This document shows, one piece after another, positions 8,590 through 17,372 of a DNA stretch of 64,000 bases. This DNA comes from Variovorax paradoxus (GTDB lineage Bacteria; Pseudomonadota; Gammaproteobacteria; Burkholderiales; Burkholderiaceae_C). Below the pieces are notes generated by a model. The model ran no database searches and was not told where the DNA came from. It worked only from the letters and a program-made list of their open reading frames with translations. The stretch is taken from contig NZ_JAGGNW010000020.1 in the NCBI RefSeq assembly GCF_018614875.1, forward strand, positions 1 to 64,000, given 5' to 3'. The stretch's first letter is position 1. Each line of letters begins with the position of its first letter. The position numbers and the translations under genes are program-made.

Positions 8590-9951
8590 TCATGGCTCCA
8601 GCAGGCTTCCGTCCTCTACCAGAGATCGCTGCAGACGAACCGGTTCAAGCGCCTGCATGGATACGCTGCCGGCCAGCGCCGCGGCGGTTCCCGCGGCCTG
8701 CCCCATCACGAAGCAGCCTCCGCTCGCCCGCGCAGCGGACTGTCCCTCGTGGGTCATAGAAGCGCAGCGCCCGGCCACAAGCAGATTTTCAATCTCTTTA
8801 GGAACGAGCATCCGCCACGGCAGATCGTTGTAGGCACGGTCCGGATCGGACGGGAATCCCCACGTAATCCCCCCTGATCTATGCAGTTCCATCGGCCAGG
8901 CATTGATACCGATGGTGTCCTTGAAGCGCACCGAATTCAGGATGTCATCGCCCGTCAACGCATAGAGCCCCTCGATGCGGCGCGTCTCGCGGATGCCGAC
9001 CTGGGGTGCGATCTCGACGATGCGCGAATCCATGAACCCCGGCACCTGCTCGCGCAGGAAGCGGAAATATTCGAGGATCTGGCGCCTGCCCTCCACCTCC
9101 CCGGCGCTCAGTTCTGCCCCGTCCACCGCGTTCATGGCCCTGCCGTCGGCGTTCGCGATCTGTGTGACGTTGGCGCGCCATTCGGACGAGTGGATCTGCG
9201 GCCGCAGAATCGCGCCATCGCGCGGAAACCGGTAGCGGCCGGGATGTTCGCGTTGAGCGCGCTCCATGAAGTCGTTGATGGCTTTGAAATCGCCCACCGC
9301 GGGAAGAGCCGCGGAGGCGTCTACATGGCCGATGCGGAACATGGTGGACGGAAACAGACCGCTGCCATGCCCGTCGCCGACTTCATGGGGAACACCGGCG
9401 AATGCCGCCACGTCGGCATCGCCCGAGCAATCAATGAAGACATTCGCTCGGATCGCCTGGCGGCCTGACTTGTTCTCGACCACTAGCGCAGCGATCCGCG
9501 CCCCATCCATCAGAACCGCACAAGCCCGCGCATGAAACAGCAAGTTCACGCCGGCCGCCAGCAGCCATTGATCGGCAGCGCACTTGTAGACGGAGGTGTC
9601 GTAAGAACGGACCCTTATGCGCCCCTGCATGCCGTCCTGCGGTTTGTTCAGACCACCGAGCACCTCCATCCGCTGGAGAAGGTCATCTACGACGCCGTGC
9701 ACCAACTGCTTCATCTCGCCTTGGTGGCGTCCGTAGAGGCCAGCAAAATTGGTCACACCGCCTGCGGTCCCCATTCCTCCGAGGAAACCATAGGACTCTA
9801 CGAGCAGCGTCTGGGCGCCGCGGCGCGCGGCGCTCACCGCAGCAGCGAGCCCGGCGGGGCCTCCGCCGACAACCACCACATCGTATTCGCCCTGGACAGG
9901 CAGGTGGCGGGCCGGTTCCAGAAGAGTCTTCTCAGGGGACGTCGTGTGCAT
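8590..9951 (-). CDS. FAD-dependent oxidoreductase (FAD_oxidored family)
   Basis: This roughly 453-residue flavoprotein has an N-terminal dinucleotide-binding motif VVVVGGGPAGLAAAVSAARRGA, then LLVESYGFLGGMGTAGGVTN, an internal FIDCSGDADVAAFAGV segment and a C-terminal FAD contact LLVAGRCASMTHEGQSAAR. This combination is the PF12831-type FAD oxidoreductase common in Burkholderiales catabolic islands. No signal peptide. I start it at ATG 9951, 16 bases after the stop of the Bug gene; an in-frame TTG lies at 9963. It is second in a two-gene operon with the receptor and divergent from lysR at 11063. Substrate unknown. Confidence 0.88.
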   Translation of the reverse strand: MHTTSPEKTLLEPARHLPVQGEYDVVVVGGGPAGLAAAVSAARRGAQTLLVESYGFLGGMGTAGGVTNFAGLYGRHQGEMKQLVHGVVDDLLQRMEVLGGLNKPQDGMQGRIRVRSYDTSVYKCAADQWLLAAGVNLLFHARACAVLMDGARIAALVVENKSGRQAIRANVFIDCSGDADVAAFAGVPHEVGDGHGSGLFPSTMFRIGHVDASAALPAVGDFKAINDFMERAQREHPGRYRFPRDGAILRPQIHSSEWRANVTQIANADGRAMNAVDGAELSAGEVEGRRQILEYFRFLREQVPGFMDSRIVEIAPQVGIRETRRIEGLYALTGDDILNSVRFKDTIGINAWPMELHRSGGITWGFPSDPDRAYNDLPWRMLVPKEIENLLVAGRCASMTHEGQSAARASGGCFVMGQAAGTAAALAGSVSMQALEPVRLQRSLVEDGSLLEP

Positions 9952-9967
9952 TTGCGCTCTCAAAGCA

Positions 9968-10936
9968 TCACTCGAGGGTGATCTTGTTCTTTTCGACTAC
10001 AGGCTTCCACCGTGCAACGTCGGCCGCCAGCAGCTTGCGGAATTCATCGGGTGAGTTGCCGACCGGATCCATGTACTGGGAGTGGAGCTTGTCCTTGACG
10101 CCCGGTTCGGCAAGCACCTGTGCAATCTGATCGCGAAGGCTCTTGACGACGGATGCCGGAGTTTTCGCCGGAGCGATGAAGCCGATCCAGGCGTCGCCCT
10201 TGATGTTCGGAAGGCCGCTCTCAGCCAATGTGGGCAATTCCGGAAGCGAAGGGGATCTGGTGGGAGACGCCACGGCCAAGGCCCGGAGTTTGCCGGCCTT
10301 CACATGCGGCATGACAGCGGCGGCTGGCAAGAAGGCCATGTCCACCTCGCCCGAGAGAACCGCAGTGACAGCCGCGCCCGATCCGCGATATGGCACATGG
10401 ATAGCATCCCCGCCGGTCTGTGCGACCAGTGCGGCCATCGCAAGGTGCGAGATCGAGCCTGCACCGATCGACGCAAAGCTGAGCTTGGTTTTCTCCTTCA
10501 GCAAGGTTGCCAATTGCATCGCGTTCGTGGTCGCGGACTTGGATCCCACGACGAGAACCGATGGCTGGGATACGGCGATGGTCACCAGTTCGATGTCTTT
10601 GGCCACGTCATACGGCATCTTCTTGAACAACAGGGAATTGACGCCGAGCGGACCGGCGATGCTGACACCGATGGTCCGCCCCTCCACGTCAGCCTTGGCG
10701 ACGGCATCAGTGCCGATGTTTCCTGCCGCGCCGCTCTTGTTGTCAACGACAAAGGGCTGGTGCAGCCTGGCGGCCAAGCGCTCGCCGATCACGCGGGCGG
10801 CAAGATCGGGCGTGGATCCGGCGTCGAAAGGAACGATGACCTTGACGGGGCCCTTCGGCCAGTCCTGCGAGAAGGCTTGGATCCCAGCGAAGAAAAGGCA
10901 GGCGAGAACAAGGATGCGAAGCAAGTGCGATTTCAC
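9968..10936 (-). CDS. Bug/TctC-family periplasmic solute receptor
   Basis: This roughly 322-residue receptor starts, in my reading, at GTG 10936, which directly precedes a good signal peptide (KSHLLRILVLACLFFAGIQA). The mature protein shows the family pattern KGPVKVIVPFDAGSTPDLAAR, GAAGNIGTDAVAKA, HVPYRGSGAAVTAVLSGEVD and LPELPTLAESGLP. It lies just upstream of the FAD oxidoreductase on the same strand, so it may deliver that enzyme's substrate. The frame extends upstream to 11038, but those residues are not signal-like. Confidence 0.92.
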   Translation of the reverse strand: MKSHLLRILVLACLFFAGIQAFSQDWPKGPVKVIVPFDAGSTPDLAARVIGERLAARLHQPFVVDNKSGAAGNIGTDAVAKADVEGRTIGVSIAGPLGVNSLLFKKMPYDVAKDIELVTIAVSQPSVLVVGSKSATTNAMQLATLLKEKTKLSFASIGAGSISHLAMAALVAQTGGDAIHVPYRGSGAAVTAVLSGEVDMAFLPAAAVMPHVKAGKLRALAVASPTRSPSLPELPTLAESGLPNIKGDAWIGFIAPAKTPASVVKSLRDQIAQVLAEPGVKDKLHSQYMDPVGNSPDEFRKLLAADVARWKPVVEKNKITLE

Positions 10937-10967
10937 GGTTGGCGTCTCCACGACCTGAACAAAAATT

Positions 10968-10985
10968 CCAGACAGGCCGGTCTGG
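10968..10985. promoter_or_regulatory. Palindrome between divergent bug and lysR genes
   Basis: CCAGAC and GTCTGG form perfect 6-base arms around AGGCCG in the 126-base gap between the Bug-oxidoreductase operon (minus) and lysR 11063 (plus). The placement fits an operator for the divergent LysR protein. Function inferred. Confidence 0.4.
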
Positions 10986-11062
10986 TCTTGCACGCACTTT
11001 AGGAACGCAGGATCATTACGTCTATCGACGATGGCCAATACACCTCAGCGGGAAATCGAATA

Positions 11063-11950
11063 ATGGATATGAAGCTTCTGGCCGTTTTCGACGAGATCTA
11101 CAAGACGCGCAGCGTCAGTCGCGCGGGCGAGAACCTCGGCTTTCCGCAGACCTCGGTCAGTTTGGCGCTCGGGCGCCTGCGACGTCGCTTCAATGATCAG
11201 CTGTTCGTGCGCACCGGCGAAGGCATGGTCCCGACCCCGCGAGCGGCCATGCTCGTCCCGCAGCTGCGCCAAGCTTTGGAGCTGCTGCAATCGGCCACCC
11301 AGCAACAGGTGGAGTTTGATCCGGCTTCCTCATCGAGGACGTTCAGGATCGCCATGACGGATATCAGCCACCTCGAGTTTCTGCCGGCCTTGGTGAACAA
11401 GATGGCGAAGGCGGCGCCGGATGTCCGCATCGAAGTGCTGCGCATCACGTCCGAGACCGCGAAACTCCTGGAGGCGGGAGACTCCGACCTCGCGATCGGC
11501 TACATGCCAGAGCTCGAAGCCGGCTTCTATCAACAGAAGCTGTTCGAAGACGGGTTTGCCTGCGTGGTGCGGCGACAGCATCCTCGTATCGGCGAAAGGC
11601 TCACGGAAAGCGGGTTCAGGAAAGAAAGGCACGTGGTTCTCACGGCGTCCGGAACTGGAAACGAGATCGTAGAGCAGGAACTCAAGCGCCGCGGAACGCG
11701 ACGCAAGGTCGCGCTCTCATTGCCCACGCTTCCCGGCGTTGGCAACCTGCTTGCCAATACCGATCTCATCGCCACAGTTCCGGAGCGGGTGGCCCAGACA
11801 TTGGTAAAAATTGCCCGCGTCAAGGCGCTGGCCCCGCCGTACAGGATCCCCGACTTCTCCATCAAACAGCACTGGCACGAGCGCTATCAACAGGATCCGG
11901 CCAGTCGCTGGCTCCGCTCCACAGTTGCGGAACTTTTCCTCGAGATCTGA
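11063..11950 (+). CDS. LysR-family regulator (NodD/NahR-like group)
   Basis: This 295-residue LysR regulator has an N-terminal helix-turn-helix (MKLLAVFDEIYKTRSVSRAGENLGF style, SVSLALGRLRRRFNDQLFVR) typical of the NahR/NodD/LinR branch, in which the last segment of the domain reads DQLFVRTGEGMVPTPRA. The effector domain follows. It is transcribed divergently from the Bug receptor and FAD oxidoreductase operon and is their probable activator. The start ATG is preceded by GCGGGA. Confidence 0.92.
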   Translation: MDMKLLAVFDEIYKTRSVSRAGENLGFPQTSVSLALGRLRRRFNDQLFVRTGEGMVPTPRAAMLVPQLRQALELLQSATQQQVEFDPASSSRTFRIAMTDISHLEFLPALVNKMAKAAPDVRIEVLRITSETAKLLEAGDSDLAIGYMPELEAGFYQQKLFEDGFACVVRRQHPRIGERLTESGFRKERHVVLTASGTGNEIVEQELKRRGTRRKVALSLPTLPGVGNLLANTDLIATVPERVAQTLVKIARVKALAPPYRIPDFSIKQHWHERYQQDPASRWLRSTVAELFLEI

Positions 11951-12287
11951 GCAGTCGGTTTTGGCTGCCAGCAACTTATCCATACCTAGCCCGGCGGAGC
12001 TCGGCTTACAGCAACGCTCGGCTTTAGAACGGCGCGGGCAGATATTCAGAAGCCGACAGCAACTGTGAACGAAGCATCTCATTCATGGGCACCGTGAAGA
12101 CCAGGCAGGCAGCACCGCGCAGCAGCGCGACTGTCCGCTCGGTGGAGCGGCATCTTGCGCTCGCATCGGATGTGTTGAGTGGACTGATTGCGGATGTGCG
12201 AAACGAATGTGTGGGATCTCTCAAGTGTTTTTGTGGAGAGGGTTGATCCATCGAAAATTGGCGCGTGTTTTCTGGGGAATTGGGCGC
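11951..12287. other. Gap between two convergent lysR genes
   Basis: These 337 bases lie between the ends of two convergent regulator genes. Only short plus-strand frames are open, without recognisable similarity. I see no clear terminator hairpin and no repeat. Confidence 0.4.
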
Positions 12288-13244
12288 TCACCCCCCCGAT
12301 TCAGGCCCCCAATCCTGCCGACTCAACTTCTCCACGGCCATGTCAGCGAACGCCGATACTGCCGTCGGACGCTGCTGGCGACTGGGGTACACCATGCTCA
12401 GGCCGCGACCGGCCCGCGTGTAGTGCGGTAGCACGCGCACCAGCCTGCCGGCTGCGATATCGGATGTCGTCAGGACCGACGGCAACGCAGCGATGCCGAG
12501 GCCGGCGCATGCAGCCTTGCGCAGCACCTCTTGAGCGTTGCTTTTGAAGCGCCCTCTCACGCGCACCTCCTTTTGCGTGCCATCCAGATCCTGCAAGTGC
12601 CACGTGGCGCCGCCGCTGGAATCAGGCTGAACCACGCACTCGTGCGCGCTCAGCTCGTCCAGGTTGATTGGCGTGCCATGCGCTGCTAGGTAGGAGGGGC
12701 TGGCGCTCAACTCACCATAGCTCGCGAAGATCCGTCGGGCCACGTAGCTGGAGTCTTGCAACGGCCCTCCGCGAAATGCGACGTCGATGCGATCGGCAAT
12801 CAGATCGACCACGAGATCGCTGAGTACGAAATCGAGCCGCACCAGCGGATGCTCGGTCAGAAATATCTCTATCCATTCCATCTGGAAGAAATCGAAGAAG
12901 CCGGTGGGTGCAGTCACCCTCACCGTGCCGCTCGGCTGCCCGTTGTCCGCAACATGCAGTTGACCGGCTTCCAATAGCTCCGCGACCGCAGAAGCGCACC
13001 TCTCTCGGAAGGCTTCACCTGCGCTCGTCAACGCAAGCTTGCGGGTCGAACGCTGCATCAACCGCGTGCCCAGCCTCGCCTCGAGCTGCTGGATGCGCCT
13101 GCTCAACGTGGCCGACGGCACACACAGCTGCCGCGCTGCTTCGATAAAACTGCCGCTGTGAGCCACCTGCACAAACATCGCCACTTCATTCAGATCGAGT
13201 ACAAAACATTCTTCCTGTTGGCACCGGCACTTCCCGTGTCGCAT
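12288..13244 (-). CDS. LysR-family regulator (CrgA-like)
   Basis: This roughly 318-residue LysR regulator has a DNA-binding domain reading DLNEVAMFVQVAHSGSFIEA, ATLSRRIQQLEARLGTRLMQ and STRKLALTSAGEAF, then an effector domain with VRVTAPTGFFDFFQ and RIDVAFRGGPLQDSSYVARR, the layout of the CrgA/AaeR subgroup. I use ATG 13244; the true start may be downstream, because family members begin near DLNEV. It is encoded downstream of, and parallel to, the amidohydrolase-aminotransferase-ABC cluster and may regulate it. Confidence 0.9.
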   Translation of the reverse strand: MRHGKCRCQQEECFVLDLNEVAMFVQVAHSGSFIEAARQLCVPSATLSRRIQQLEARLGTRLMQRSTRKLALTSAGEAFRERCASAVAELLEAGQLHVADNGQPSGTVRVTAPTGFFDFFQMEWIEIFLTEHPLVRLDFVLSDLVVDLIADRIDVAFRGGPLQDSSYVARRIFASYGELSASPSYLAAHGTPINLDELSAHECVVQPDSSGGATWHLQDLDGTQKEVRVRGRFKSNAQEVLRKAACAGLGIAALPSVLTTSDIAAGRLVRVLPHYTRAGRGLSMVYPSRQQRPTAVSAFADMAVEKLSRQDWGPESGG

Positions 13245-13592
13245 CGTGTTGTGCAATACAGGACTTCATTCTTCAGTCGATCGATGAACGCCATCCGTTG
13301 TGCACCGTGAATTCGAGGTGACGTACACATGAACATCCGCTGAATCTGCGTTTGCTTGGCGGCTGAGCAGGCTCGCAGGTACTTTCAACTGTCTCTGCGA
13401 CACCTCCTTGCCGGGATGTTCGGCAACAATCCGAACGCGAGAGAGCCGTCCAATCAAGGAATCACACAGCGAGCATTCCACGGATGTCATATGCGATGAC
13501 CAGTCAGCCGCCAGCTGCTCGCGACGCACTTCCAGTCGACAGCGAAAGGCAGCCACCCTCCCCAAAACCTCTACAGTCATGAATCGGGGCTC
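13245..13592. other. Gap between lysR and the M20 pseudogene
   Basis: These 348 bases contain no recognisable gene. A minus-strand frame at 13266-13580 has no family signature. The stretch presumably holds the lysR promoter. Confidence 0.4.
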
Positions 13593-14776
13593 TCAGGCGA
13601 GGAAGCGTTGAACAAGCTTGACCCAATAAGTCGCCCCAAGCGGAATCAGCGCATCATTGAAGTCGTAGCTGGCGTTGTGCAGAGTGCAGGGGCCTGCACC
13701 GTGAGGCAGCGTGCGATGAGCGCCGTCCCCATTGCCGATGAAAGCATAGGCACCGGGCCGCGCCTGCAGCATGAAAGCAAAATCTTCGGCCGTCATCGCG
13801 GGCCTTTGCACGAACACGTTATCGGCACCTACGATGCTGGCCATGACCTGTCTCCCCAGTTCCGCTTCAGCGGCCGAATTGATGGTAGGTGGGTAGCTTC
13901 GATTGAAGCGCAGTTCGCATTGCGCATCGTGCGCACTGCTTACGTGACTTGCGATCTGTGTCATGCGCGCCTCGATCAGGTCGAGCGTCTCCAGCGAAAA
14001 AGTGCGAATGGTTCCCCTGAGCTCACAGGCATCCGCGATGACATTGTTCGACTGGCCAGCGTGGATTGCCGTCACGGAGATCACTGCGGGTTCGCCGGGC
14101 TTCTTGTTCCGCGTCAGGATCGCCTGGAAAGCCTGCACCACTTCGCAGGCCACCGGCACCGGGTCAACGGTCGTGTGCGGCAGCGCCGCGTGTCCGCCTC
14201 GGCCATGGATGACCACGGCGAATTCCGTGCTCGATGCCATCACCGGCCCTGGGCTCACGGCGAACTTGCCGGCCGCCATGCCGGGCCAGTTGTGCATGGC
14301 AAATACCGCATCGACCGAGAAACGCTCGAACAGGCCTTCGTCGATCATGGCGCGTGCACCCGCGCCACCTTCCTCGCCGGCTGGAAGATGAAATGCACGG
14401 CGCCGTCTAAGCGGCGGTCTGCTGCAAGCTGACGCGCGGCCGCAAGCAGCATCGCGACGTGGCCATCATGACCGCAGGCATGCATCTTCCCCGGGTGCTT
14501 GCTCGCGTGCTCGAAGGTGTTGAGCTCGGTCACGCGCAGCGCGTCCATGTCGGCCCGCAGGCCGATGGTCTTGTCGCTCGTACCATGGCGGAGGCTTCCG
14601 ACCACGCCGGTGCGTGCCAACCCGCGATGGATCTCGAGCCCGCATTGCGCCAGTTCAGCGGCGATCAGGTCGGCGGTGCGGAATTCCTGGTAACGGGTTT
14701 CGGGATGGGCGTGCAGATTGCGCCGAAGCGCAACGTGAGCATCCGCGCGCGCGACGATGGCATCGATCAACTCCAT
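13593..14776 (-). pseudogene. M20-family amidohydrolase (hippurate hydrolase-like), frameshifted
   Basis: Two frames together encode one M20D amidohydrolase: 14776-14345 carries the N-terminal half (LRADMDALRV, MHACGHDGHVAMLLAAARQL) and 14348-13593 the C-terminal half (MIDEGLFERFSVDAVFAMHN, the dimerisation domain, PAMTAEDFAFMLQARPG). The break is at about 14375, where a single base is missing: the family reads QPAEEGGAGARAMIDEG, here the first frame runs QPARKVARVHAP to a stop. The lost segment contains the catalytic glutamate pair, so a truncated product would be inactive. Otherwise the gene is well preserved, so the lesion is recent or a sequencing error. It would have released an amino acid from an N-acyl conjugate, upstream of which sit an aminotransferase and an amino-acid importer. 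Confidence 0.85.
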
Positions 14777-14789
14777 GCGCGCAGGCCGG

Positions 14790-15899
14790 TCATTGGACGG
14801 TTTCGACCTCGCGGCCCAGCGCTTCGAGGAAGCGAACGTTCTCGGCGGCGCTGCCGATGCTCACCCGCAGCCAAGTCTTCAGGCCGTACGAACCCAGTGG
14901 TCGTGCGATCAATCCGTGCTGCTCCAGCCGCCCCGCAAGCGCTGCGCTGTCACCGGTTTCTACCGCCACGAAATTGGTCGACGAAGGCAAGTGGCGTAAC
15001 CCCAACTCGCGGAATGCCGCGCAAAGCTGCGCATGGCCCTCGCCATTCATCGCTACCGTACGGTCCAGGAAGTCGCTGTCGGCCAGGGCAGCCATTGCTG
15101 CGGTCTGCGCGGGCTGCGACACCTGGAAGGGCGAGCGAACGCGGCGCAGCATGCCGGCCAGCGCTGGCTGTGCAATGCCATAGCCCACGCGCAAACCGGC
15201 CAGCCCGTATGCCTTGGAGAACGTTCGCGTCACCAGCAAGTGCGGATGGCGGCGTACCCATTCGACCGCATCGCCGCGGATGGCACTGGGCATGTATTCG
15301 AGGTAGGCCTCATCGAGTACCACCACGGTGCCGTCTGGCTGCCCCGCGATGAAAGCCTCAAGTTCATCGGGATCAACGCAAGTACCGGTCGGGTTCCCGG
15401 GATTTGCGATGTACACCAGTGCGATGCTCTCCTTCACACTTGCCTGACGCATTGCGCCGAGATCGATCATGAAATCCGGCGAAGGCACCACGTGAGCCGT
15501 CGCACCGGCACGCTGCGCCGCGTTCACATAGGCCTGGAACGAGTATTGGGCGTACAGAGTGCTACGGCCCACGGTCAGCAATGCGCCGGTCGCCATGCCG
15601 AGCACGCTTTCCGAGCCAGCGCCGATCACGATCCAGTCGGGCGGCATACCGAGTTGCTGCGCCAGCGCATTCACGAGGTCGGTGCAGTCGTTGTCCGGAT
15701 AGCGCGACAGGTCGATGGTCGCCTCCGCCAGCGCCGCCAGTGCGCGCGGGCTTGCCCCCAACGGATTCTCGTTGGATGCCAACTTGACGATGCGCGACAG
15801 AGGCATGTCCAGGCGACGCGCCAGATCCTCGATGGGCAGGCCCGGCGAGTAGGAATTCAGCCGCTCGATGTGCGGTGGATAAATGGGAGCTTGTCGCAT
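14790..15899 (-). CDS. HisC-like pyridoxal-phosphate aminotransferase
   Basis: This 369-residue class I/II aminotransferase of the histidinol-phosphate aminotransferase family has KLASNENPLG at 39-48, NPGNPTG at 166-172, DEAYLEY at 196, and the Schiff-base lysine K229 in TFSKAYGLAGLRVGYG. No other histidine-biosynthesis gene is present. The neighbours are a decayed M20 amidohydrolase (13 bases downstream) and a glutamate-type ABC importer upstream, so a catabolic or amino-donor role on an imported aromatic or acidic amino acid is more likely than histidine synthesis. The family is certain, the substrate inferred. Confidence 0.92.
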   Translation of the reverse strand: MRQAPIYPPHIERLNSYSPGLPIEDLARRLDMPLSRIVKLASNENPLGASPRALAALAEATIDLSRYPDNDCTDLVNALAQQLGMPPDWIVIGAGSESVLGMATGALLTVGRSTLYAQYSFQAYVNAAQRAGATAHVVPSPDFMIDLGAMRQASVKESIALVYIANPGNPTGTCVDPDELEAFIAGQPDGTVVVLDEAYLEYMPSAIRGDAVEWVRRHPHLLVTRTFSKAYGLAGLRVGYGIAQPALAGMLRRVRSPFQVSQPAQTAAMAALADSDFLDRTVAMNGEGHAQLCAAFRELGLRHLPSSTNFVAVETGDSAALAGRLEQHGLIARPLGSYGLKTWLRVSIGSAAENVRFLEALGREVETVQ

Positions 15900-15938
15900 G
15901 GGATGGCTTTAACGAAAGTGGTGGGAGGACTGGCCGAC

Positions 15939-16625
15939 TCAGCTAGCGAGGCGGGCCTGAAGGGATCTCACGTAACTGGACAGGGCAAAAGAGGTAGTGA
16001 AATAGAAAAGCGCGATGAACAGGTACATCTCGACCAGTCGACTGTCGCGCTGCGCGACCTTCGACGCAGTGCCGAACAGGTCATCCAGCGAGAGGACGTA
16101 GACCAGTGAGGTGTCCTGAAACAGCACGATGAACTGGGTCAGCAATACAGGCAGCATCTTGCGGATCGCCTGGGGCAGGACGATGTACAGCATGGCGCGC
16201 CCCTGGGTCATGCCGAGCGCTTGCGCCGCGGCTGCCTGACCGTTCGGGATCGAACGAATTCCTGAGCGGATGATTTCCGAAAAGTATGCGGATTCGAAGA
16301 GCGTGAAGGTCAGGTAGGCGGATGCCTTGGAGCCGAACTGCACCGGCGTGGGGGAGCCCACAACCCAGGCCGCTGCATACGGCATTAGTACGTAGAAGGC
16401 GAAAAGCCCGAGCACCAGTGGAATGGCGCGAAACAGATTGACGTAGGCTTCCCCGACGTGGCGAAGCACGCGGTTCTTACTGAGCCGCGCCAGAGCGATG
16501 CCACTGCCGATGATCAGACCGGCAAAGCCCGAAACCAAGGTAAGCTCGAGCGTGAACGCAAGCCCCGTCGTGAGCATGTACGGCAATGCATGCCAGACCG
16601 ATTCGAAATCGAAATGAGAAAACAT
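15939..16625 (-). CDS. Polar amino-acid ABC transporter permease (GltK-like)
   Basis: This roughly 228-residue HisMQ-family inner-membrane permease has several membrane segments, the EAYVNLFRAIPLVLGLFAFY helix and the ABC-permease EAA loop EIIRSGIRSIPNGQAAAAQALG. I start it at ATG 16625, 4 bases after the stop of the preceding permease; the longer frame starts inside that gene. It forms a heterodimer with the next permease and binds the receptor at 17373. No intact ATPase accompanies it in the window. Confidence 0.93.
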   Translation of the reverse strand: MFSHFDFESVWHALPYMLTTGLAFTLELTLVSGFAGLIIGSGIALARLSKNRVLRHVGEAYVNLFRAIPLVLGLFAFYVLMPYAAAWVVGSPTPVQFGSKASAYLTFTLFESAYFSEIIRSGIRSIPNGQAAAAQALGMTQGRAMLYIVLPQAIRKMLPVLLTQFIVLFQDTSLVYVLSLDDLFGTASKVAQRDSRLVEMYLFIALFYFTTSFALSSYVRSLQARLAS

Positions 16626-16629
16626 GGCG

Positions 16630-17358
16630 TCACCTCTCGCCGAAGCCTGGCAGTTCAAGTCGCTTTTCGATGCGCCGCATAGCGGTCACGATCGCGAAGT
16701 TAAGAATGACGTAGATGCAAAGCGCAGCCAGAAATGCCTCGAACACCTGGAACGAGAACTCCTGCATGGCATGAGCCTGCGCCGTCAATTCGACCAGGCC
16801 TACGGTGAGCCCGATGGACGTCGCCTTGACGGTGTTCATTGCGTCGGTCGTGAGCGTTGGCCAAACGATTCGAAAGGCTCGCGGGAGCAACACGTAGCGG
16901 TACATCTGAACGACCGTGAGACCGAGAGCTGCGGCGGCCATCTGCTGCCCTCGCGGCAACGCGTCAATGCCACTGCGAATCTGCTCGGCGACGCGGGCCG
17001 ACATATAGCAGCCGATGGCAGCCACCACTGTGAAGAACGGTCCGTTCTCCCATTGCTTGATCCAGGTGCCCGCCATCTGCGGCAACGACTCAGGCAGCAC
17101 GAAGTACCAGAGAAAAAGCTGCACGATCAACGGAATGTTGCGGAAAACCTCGACGTAGATCCGGCTGATCGCACGTACCCTGGGCGAGGGATGGGTGCGC
17201 ATGACCCCGACCGCAGTTCCAAGCGTGACGGCCACAGCAATGATCAGCAGGGTGGCGGCCACGGTCCACATCAATCCGACTCCGAGAAGGTAGAGATACG
17301 AACCCGCGCCTGTCGGCGACTGCTCCAGAAACACCGGCCAGTTCCAGTGGTAGTTCAC
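16630..17358 (-). CDS. Polar amino-acid ABC transporter permease (GltJ-like)
   Basis: This 242-residue HisMQ-family permease has about five membrane segments, YVEVFRNIPLIVQLFLWYF and the EAA loop EQIRSGIDALPRGQQMAAAALG. The MNYHWNWPVF start and the 14-base spacing to the receptor gene match gltIJK order in glutamate/aspartate importers. All three genes are co-directional and tightly packed, so one transcript is likely. Confidence 0.93.
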   Translation of the reverse strand: MNYHWNWPVFLEQSPTGAGSYLYLLGVGLMWTVAATLLIIAVAVTLGTAVGVMRTHPSPRVRAISRIYVEVFRNIPLIVQLFLWYFVLPESLPQMAGTWIKQWENGPFFTVVAAIGCYMSARVAEQIRSGIDALPRGQQMAAAALGLTVVQMYRYVLLPRAFRIVWPTLTTDAMNTVKATSIGLTVGLVELTAQAHAMQEFSFQVFEAFLAALCIYVILNFAIVTAMRRIEKRLELPGFGER

Positions 17359-17372
17359 GTCGCGTCCGTCGC

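Noticed and set aside
14790..15899. Histidine biosynthesis locus
   Set aside because: Only a HisC-like enzyme is present, beside a degradative hydrolase and importer; no other his gene.
15033..16109. 358-codon plus-strand frame opposite the HisC-like gene
   Set aside because: The minus strand encodes a complete PLP enzyme with all motifs; this frame shows none.
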